From Ampelocalamus luodianensis (lineage: Eukaryota > Streptophyta > Magnoliopsida > Poales > Poaceae), in contig CM070633.1 of NCBI GenBank assembly GCA_036346255.1, positions 41,369,692 through 41,433,691 of the forward strand: 64,000 nt of DNA, given 5' to 3'. Under the pieces are notes generated by a model. It saw nothing but the letters and a program-made list of their open reading frames with translations. It made no database searches and was not told where the DNA came from. Below are positions 59,890-64,000 of the stretch, in pieces. The stretch's first letter is position 1; each line of letters starts with the position of its first letter. The translations under genes and the position numbers were made by a program.

Positions 59890-62800
59890 TGTGAGGACCG
59901 AATATTTAACTAGTAACACTTAACCTCCAAATGGTTCTAGCATTACTAATTAAACATTCTAAGCCTCGATGGACATATGTTTCCCAGAATTGCAACATAT
60001 GCATCATCACAAAATTACACATCATTTCCATACAACAATATCACTAAGTTCAATAACAACATAAAGTAAAGTTATTACAAAAGAGAGCCGACTGCCAAAT
60101 AGAATAATATACAAGAATGACAATGGAAGCAAAAAGTGCCATAAGATGGCTAGAACAAAAGTCGACCGGTTAGCCAAACACCCACAAGGCAACCGACCGG
60201 GCCGCCAAGCTAGTCGCTCCGCAAGCTACCACAACACAGCTCACAAAAGTGAGGCCCTTCAGGCTCACCTCCTTCCTCTGCATCAAAACAATTAAGCATA
60301 GCATCTGAGCACAAAGATTGTCTTTGTACCATAAGATCGACGTGTGGAATAGCGACCTATTCATAACTACATGCAAGCTTGTTTAGGTGGAGGTTGTATG
60401 TCTCATTTTGCATGAAGCCAACTTTATTTGCAATAATGTAATACATTTAAAAGCAAGTTTGCAAATCTGTTTTTAATGTTGAAATAACAGTAATAAAGAT
60501 ACATACAAGTAACCACACGAAGTGACTATCCCAATAGCCACCACAACATAGCACTAATCCCGATTCGTACCACCCATCAAGTTTTAATTTAAAAGGTTGT
60601 AGTCTAACTCTTGAAAGACCTCCCCAAGCGTGTCCATAACCTAGGGCGAGGCTATTCGAATAGTTTTAACCTGCAGGGTGTACCAATGTACCCACACTTG
60701 AGGCGCCTTTAAGCCAAAAGCACACTTCCGTAGGTATGCAGTACGGCTAAGTCCTACGAGACACTTTCCAATATTGTGTATTAACTACGAGCCGCTCGTA
60801 TGGGTAGAAACACCATACGCTTACATTGCAAGCGAAAGACAACAAATCCCATCCCGGGTGAAGTCTTTCTGACACTACAATGTCTCCCAACACCATCCCT
60901 CCTGCGACCTCCTGCGACCGGAGCCAATACACGCCAAAGTACTAAGTCAAGAGAGGTCCCATACCCTCTAGTGTGGTTAGCACGCTAAAATGCTTGGTTT
61001 AGTGTAACAAGATGTTCGGTCCTTGTTGACTCAGGCACCATTCCAGTCACACCCGAAAATCACACCAACATACCATTGTGCCCAAGTCTAAATCATTTTG
61101 TTTTCAGTTTTAGTTTTCATAAGTAGACATGGCACAAGATGGAAATCATAATACATAATAAGTTTGTGTGATCAAGGTTATCGACAAGTCGATAACCGCC
61201 CATTTCTACCGGCTAAGCATGGCTAAGCAATTAATTCAAGAACTACTAAGTGACAAGAGCCCTCCACGAACTCTTAATCACAGACAAGTAACCTAGGCTC
61301 ATGGTAGTAGAGGATAATCATTTGCTAAGGAAATGCATCTACTAGGCCACTATTAAAACAAAGTAGCAATGCATACATAGAATTTGTAATCAACATAAAT
61401 ACTTAAAATATCTGGGATTAACATGATCAAACTGCTTGCCTTCTTGCTGCTGCTCAATTGGTTGCGGAGGATCGTTCTGGATTACCGCAAATGTCGAATC
61501 CTAAGCGAAAGTCAAAAGAACCAAGAACAACCAATAAGACGAACCACAAATAAACAAAAGAGTAAGCAAAACTTAACCAAATGCGACGAAATTTACACAT
61601 AAGGTAGAATACGAATATACCTAGACATAGAAACTGGAAAAACCTAATTTGGATTTGTGGTGCAAAGATTTTGCCTAAACATACAATTTCTACCATAATT
61701 AACACTGTAGCAAAAATATTTTCTAGAAAGATTTTGAAGCTGAAATTTTATGGTAGCTACCTACTGGTATTGAAATAACCCATATAAAATTTCAGGTCAT
61801 TTGGAGTTAAAGTGATTTAGTTATGATTTTCTAAGATGCAAAATTGGCATAATGCACTTTCCAGAGCATAAATATGTTCAAAGCTAATTTTACAATGAAG
61901 TATACCAACAGAGGGTTCTCTAGAATTTATCATATATATTTTGCATTTACAGAGAATTACTGGTGCATTTTATAAGTCTCCTAGAATTTTCTAAATGTTG
62001 AAAATAGGTACTAAATCATTAACCAAGGTTTCATTACAATCTTGGACCTACCATCATTTTATATTAACATTGGGTTAATAACAAACTTATCAAGGTTGGA
62101 ATCATTCATTTTGGACATACACGAGCAAGATATGCATTTTCTAAAGTTTTATTCATTTCTGGAATATTCAAAATGACAAATCAAGTCATTCCTAGTTATA
62201 CAATTTTTCTCTCATCGAACATGCTTAAATCCATTTTATAATAAGCTAAAGTGATAACATAATTTATTACGATTGGAATTAACTAAAAGTAGCTAAAATG
62301 AATTAGTTATGAGTTTCTAAAGTTTTTACATCATTTTCGATCGTTAAATAAATACTTACCAAATACCAACAACCCAAAACAAAGAAAACGACGTGGACGC
62401 CGCGCGTAGATTTAAAATCCAACACCCCACGACGCTGGAAATAGCGCACGCGCGCCAAACCTAATCGGGGTCCACCGTTGGATCAAGATCCAACGGCCCA
62501 AGCGAGTGCATGCAACCGGACGATGCGGTTGCCTCGGTGAACTACGCACCGCAGATCTAAAGATGAACGGCTTAGAACCCACATCTAACCTGAAGGTCCG
62601 ATTGCACATGATCTCACCGCGGATCGCAAGATGGACGGTCCAGATGATGAGGGGAACCGGAGGTCCGAACGCATACAAGATCTAGGCCGTTGATCAAGGG
62701 ATCGGCGGTGGCTATTGATTGAAGTTCAAAAGAGGTATCGACGGTGGGACCGCATGTCGGTGACTCGAGTCACGATCGCAACGATTTAACCCACGCACGC

Positions 62801-64000
62801 ACTGCACCGGCCCACAAGTCACGACTAGCGGGCGGTTAAGACCAAATTAATGATTCTAATGATTGACATTAATTAGACTCTAATGATCACGAGATTTGAT
62901 TCTAACCTCGCCCACCAACAATGACCGCAGGTTATTTCGACGGCGATTAAATGCCGACTCATTTAATTAAGCAATGATTGACATTAATGATGCCGAACGA
63001 TGCGGAGTGAACCGTAGATTGATTTAAGGATATTGGGCCCACCGGTCGCTGGCTCAATAATAATGACTAAGACACAATTAATAACTAATGATTGGTACCA
63101 ATGTCGCCCTAATGAGTCGACGAAACGGAGCGCTGCGTAAGCAAAACCGAGTGGCTTCAACGGCGAATCGCGGCGACACCAGCCGCGCGCGCCACCAAGT
63201 ACTAAATGGAATCGCAATAGCACAACGAGTCTAATGGTAGCATTCTCGCCGGCGTGGTGAGGATCGAACGCCGCCAGCCGAAATGAAAACGGAGCTTTCT
63301 TGCTAAACATGAAAATAGCGAAAGCTCCACGCGTCCAAGGAAGCGGTGCGAGCTTCTAAGGACTAATAAGAAGCTACCTTAGCGACTAGAAGCTTGAAGA
63401 TGGCGGAGATGCTTGATCAAGGTGAAAGCTCACGGACTTGAAGAAGAAGGTTCAAATTGACACCTGAGCCAAATGAGTGATACCAAAGTATCAAAATAGC
63501 TTCATTATGATCCACGAAGCTATAAGAGCAAAGAATTGAAAATGGAGCACTCACGAGTGAGGAAGAAGATGACCAAATCGGCCGAATTTGAACAAACCCC
63601 AAATTGGACAATTCCCAGAATCAATTCCAAAATTAAGTGAGGGAAATGTTCAAGGTGATAAATAGATGAGGTTAGGGCAAAGAAACATGAAGGAGGACCA
63701 CTGGAACACCAAGAACATCAATGGAGCTCCACGGGTCAACAATGGCGATTTGCTATTTTTGAGGTATTAAGCTCCAATGCTGTGAGTGAAGCTTGGTGGT
63801 GGTCTAAAGAGATACTAGGAAGCAATGAGGGTGCTTATAAAGCCACGAAAGTGTTAGGGTTTGCACCCTCCTCTCTCGCGGCAAAACACAAAGCACCACG
63901 CACTACCGACAAGGAAAAGAGGTGAAGACGTGCATTAGGGCATGGCCTAGCTCAGTGTACCTCCCATACTCCTACACGTCGGCTAGGGTGGCTTTAGGGA
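59890..64000 (-). repeat. 5' LTR, partial
   Basis: Matches 49887 to about 54000 in order through the window end, with the conserved block at 60652-60663. Differences from the 3' LTR are small substitutions and 1-3 base indels concentrated at CG/CCGG/CAG motifs. Confidence 0.93.

Larger units (their letters stand above)
49887..64000 (-). mobile_element. Ty3/gypsy LTR retrotransposon, 5' LTR cut by the window edge
   Basis: Minus strand order: 5' LTR (beyond 64000 to 59890), primer-binding site, leader, gag, protease, reverse transcriptase, RNase H, integrase, polypurine tract, 3' LTR (54966-49887). Domain order with integrase last defines Ty3/gypsy; the motif text (DGQTERVNQVLEDMLRACVL, KGKLAPRYVG) fits the chromovirus side, perhaps Tekay/Del, which is a guess. 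Left target duplication gggca (49882-49886). The LTRs are nearly identical outside CG-rich motifs, so it is the youngest insertion here. Confidence 0.92.

Overview
The window is nuclear DNA from a grass (Poaceae), almost entirely nested transposable elements. The evidence is CACTA transposons with the terminus CACTACTACAAAA and arrays of CACAGACGGTT/AACCGTCTGTG repeats, LTRs of 2 to 5 kb beginning TGTAACATCC, a Helitron with an RPA-like fragment, a Tourist MITE, and a captured gene resembling a grass F-box-like/zinc-finger family. The species cannot be fixed from sequence alone. No intact host protein-coding gene, tRNA, rRNA or CRISPR array was found; every recognisable coding region is broken.

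Layout. 1-3283: left-truncated LTR retrotransposon on the minus strand. 3284-9344: flank with microsatellites, a possible split hAT-like element, CACTA-1 (4220-8731) carrying an F-box-like gene copy, and a small MITE. 9345-15335: a CACTA remnant (CACTA-2) with a TNP2-type transposase, cut by a solo LTR with a perfect target duplication, lying between two inverted ~100-bp repeats of another element. 15834-25650: a minus-strand Helitron with a C-terminal helicase and an RPA-like exon; its helicase is cut by a second solo LTR (17460-21901). 25651-32001: the only sizeable stretch that is mostly not recognisable TE, with a Tourist MITE, a ~100-bp tandem repeat and a CT-rich promoter-like region but no supported coding exon.

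32002 to the end is one nest. An LTR starting at 32002 was entered by CACTA-3 (33769-47663, target duplication ACT) and later by a Ty3/gypsy element (49887 to beyond 64000). CACTA-3 holds a 74-bp start of the same F-box-like gene, an LTR (34384) inserted in that gene, a second retrotransposon (38824) inserted in that LTR with a small CACTA derivative inside it, a solo LTR (44443-47043, duplication TATAG) and a long inverted repeat. The Ty3/gypsy element has two near-identical ~5-kb LTRs around a broken gag-pol.

The most interesting signals are: (i) runs of tandem short hairpins at about 30-bp spacing in two related solo LTRs, with different stem sequences but preserved pairing; (ii) a ~70-bp block centred on CTATTCGAATAG conserved across otherwise divergent LTRs; (iii) the same F-box-like gene in two CACTA elements; (iv) differences between the two LTRs of the youngest element that fall almost only at CG/CCGG sites, which suggests either methylation-linked base-calling error or methyl-C decay.
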